Source: Collinsella aerofaciens (GTDB lineage Bacteria; Actinomycetota; Coriobacteriia; Coriobacteriales; Coriobacteriaceae). From it: 64,000 bases of DNA. The notes beneath the pieces were generated by a model. It was given only the letters and a program-made list of their open reading frames with translations. It was not told the DNA's origin and searched no databases. The stretch is taken from NCBI RefSeq assembly GCF_019131995.1, contig NZ_JAHONA010000009.1:1-64000 (forward strand). Direction: 5' to 3'. Every line of letters starts with the position of its first letter. Position 1 is the first letter of the stretch. A program made the position numbers and the translations under genes. Below, piece after piece: positions 63,651-64,000 of this stretch.

Positions 63651-64000
63651 ATGAATAAGATATTGCTAGCGAGTCATGGTTATCTCGCCCAAGGTATGAA
63701 GAGCTCTCTCGAGATCCTGATGGGCGCCAACGACCGAATCGAGTGTCTGTGCGCCTATGTCGATGACGACACGAGGGATGTCGCAGCGCTTATCGATGCT
63801 TGGATGGAGTCGAAGGACCCTGCCGACTCTTGGTTTGTCGTGACTGACATCTTTGGCGGCTCTGTAAACAACGAATTCATTCAGAGGCAGACCGCCGGAT
63901 CGTTTACGTTGATCACCGGAATGAACTTGCCGCTGCTGGTGGAAATGGCTACACAGCTGGACTCCCTGGATGCGGACAAGGCCAAAGCTACGGTCGAGGG
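63651..64000 (+). CDS. PTS mannose-family EIIA, cut by the window end
   Basis: An open frame with no stop from ATG 63651 to the window edge (at least 116 residues), after TTGGAGAAC. It starts MNKILLASHGYLAQGMKSSL, with the phospho-His at 9, and contains VVTDIFGGSVNNEF, closely like the EIIA half of the protein at 42747. It is probably the first gene of another mannose-family PTS operon that continues beyond the window. Confidence 0.88.
   Translation, partial: MNKILLASHGYLAQGMKSSLEILMGANDRIECLCAYVDDDTRDVAALIDAWMESKDPADSWFVVTDIFGGSVNNEFIQRQTAGSFTLITGMNLPLLVEMATQLDSLDADKAKATVE

Overview
The window looks like a chromosome segment of a Coriobacteriia gut anaerobe, most likely Collinsella. This rests on about 60% G+C, strong AAGGAGG-type ribosome binding sites, paired LytS/LytTR two-component systems, several GntR-regulated sugar-phosphotransferase (PTS) modules, a rubrerythrin, and no respiratory chain genes. 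The genus is inferred from overall character, not from a marker gene. The window encodes about 55 proteins and one tRNA (tRNA-Asp, GTC). There is no rRNA, prophage, CRISPR array or recognisable transposase.

Layout. 0.5-2.2 kb: DUF4143 ATPase and degraded sequence. 2.5-3.5 kb: carbamate kinase. 3.8-9.4 kb: beta-glucoside/cellobiose-type PTS locus with its PRD regulator, separate EIIA, EIIB and EIIC, and a GH1 6-phospho-beta-glucosidase. 9.8-14 kb: anchored C39-like protease, APC permease and amidohydrolase. 14.1-22.7 kb: two paralogous LytS-like kinase/LytTR regulator pairs enclosing a zinc phospholipase-C-like protein, an MFS permease and a glycosyltransferase, followed by a YfcE-like phosphodiesterase. 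23.1-38.6 kb: mostly housekeeping (tRNA-Asp, Rrf2 regulator, MutY-like glycosylase, rubrerythrin, RmuC, ABC exporter, Nth, Mfd, PAP2 phosphatase, threonine aldolase), with a nucleotidyltransferase/HTH pair that may be a toxin-antitoxin module.

39.3-54 kb holds three GntR regulators, three SIS-domain proteins of the fructosamine-6-phosphate deglycase type, a complete mannose-family PTS (fused EIIAB, EIIC, EIID), a DMT transporter, a HAD phosphatase, a YitT protein and RecQ. The likely job is uptake and deglycation of Amadori products (fructose- or glucose-amino acids), or of related amino sugars. 54.3-62.5 kb: L-2-hydroxyacid dehydrogenase, MetA, an AbiEi-like/PD-(D/E)XK-like protein, 5-formyl-THF cyclo-ligase, HicAB and a large M16 peptidase. 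A further GntR plus mannose-family EIIA module starts at 62.8 kb and is cut by the window end.

The most unusual aspect is the intergenic DNA. It carries at least six families of palindromic elements, many with long near-perfect arms. Two copies that follow consecutive genes (25.7 and 26.6 kb) keep an identical 25-nt loop and a similar terminator, while the stem arms have diverged in a matched, base-pair-preserving way. Another family flanks an AbiEi-like gene on both sides. A 45-bp element lies directly before the ribosome binding sites of two unrelated genes. No mobilising enzyme for these elements is present in the window.
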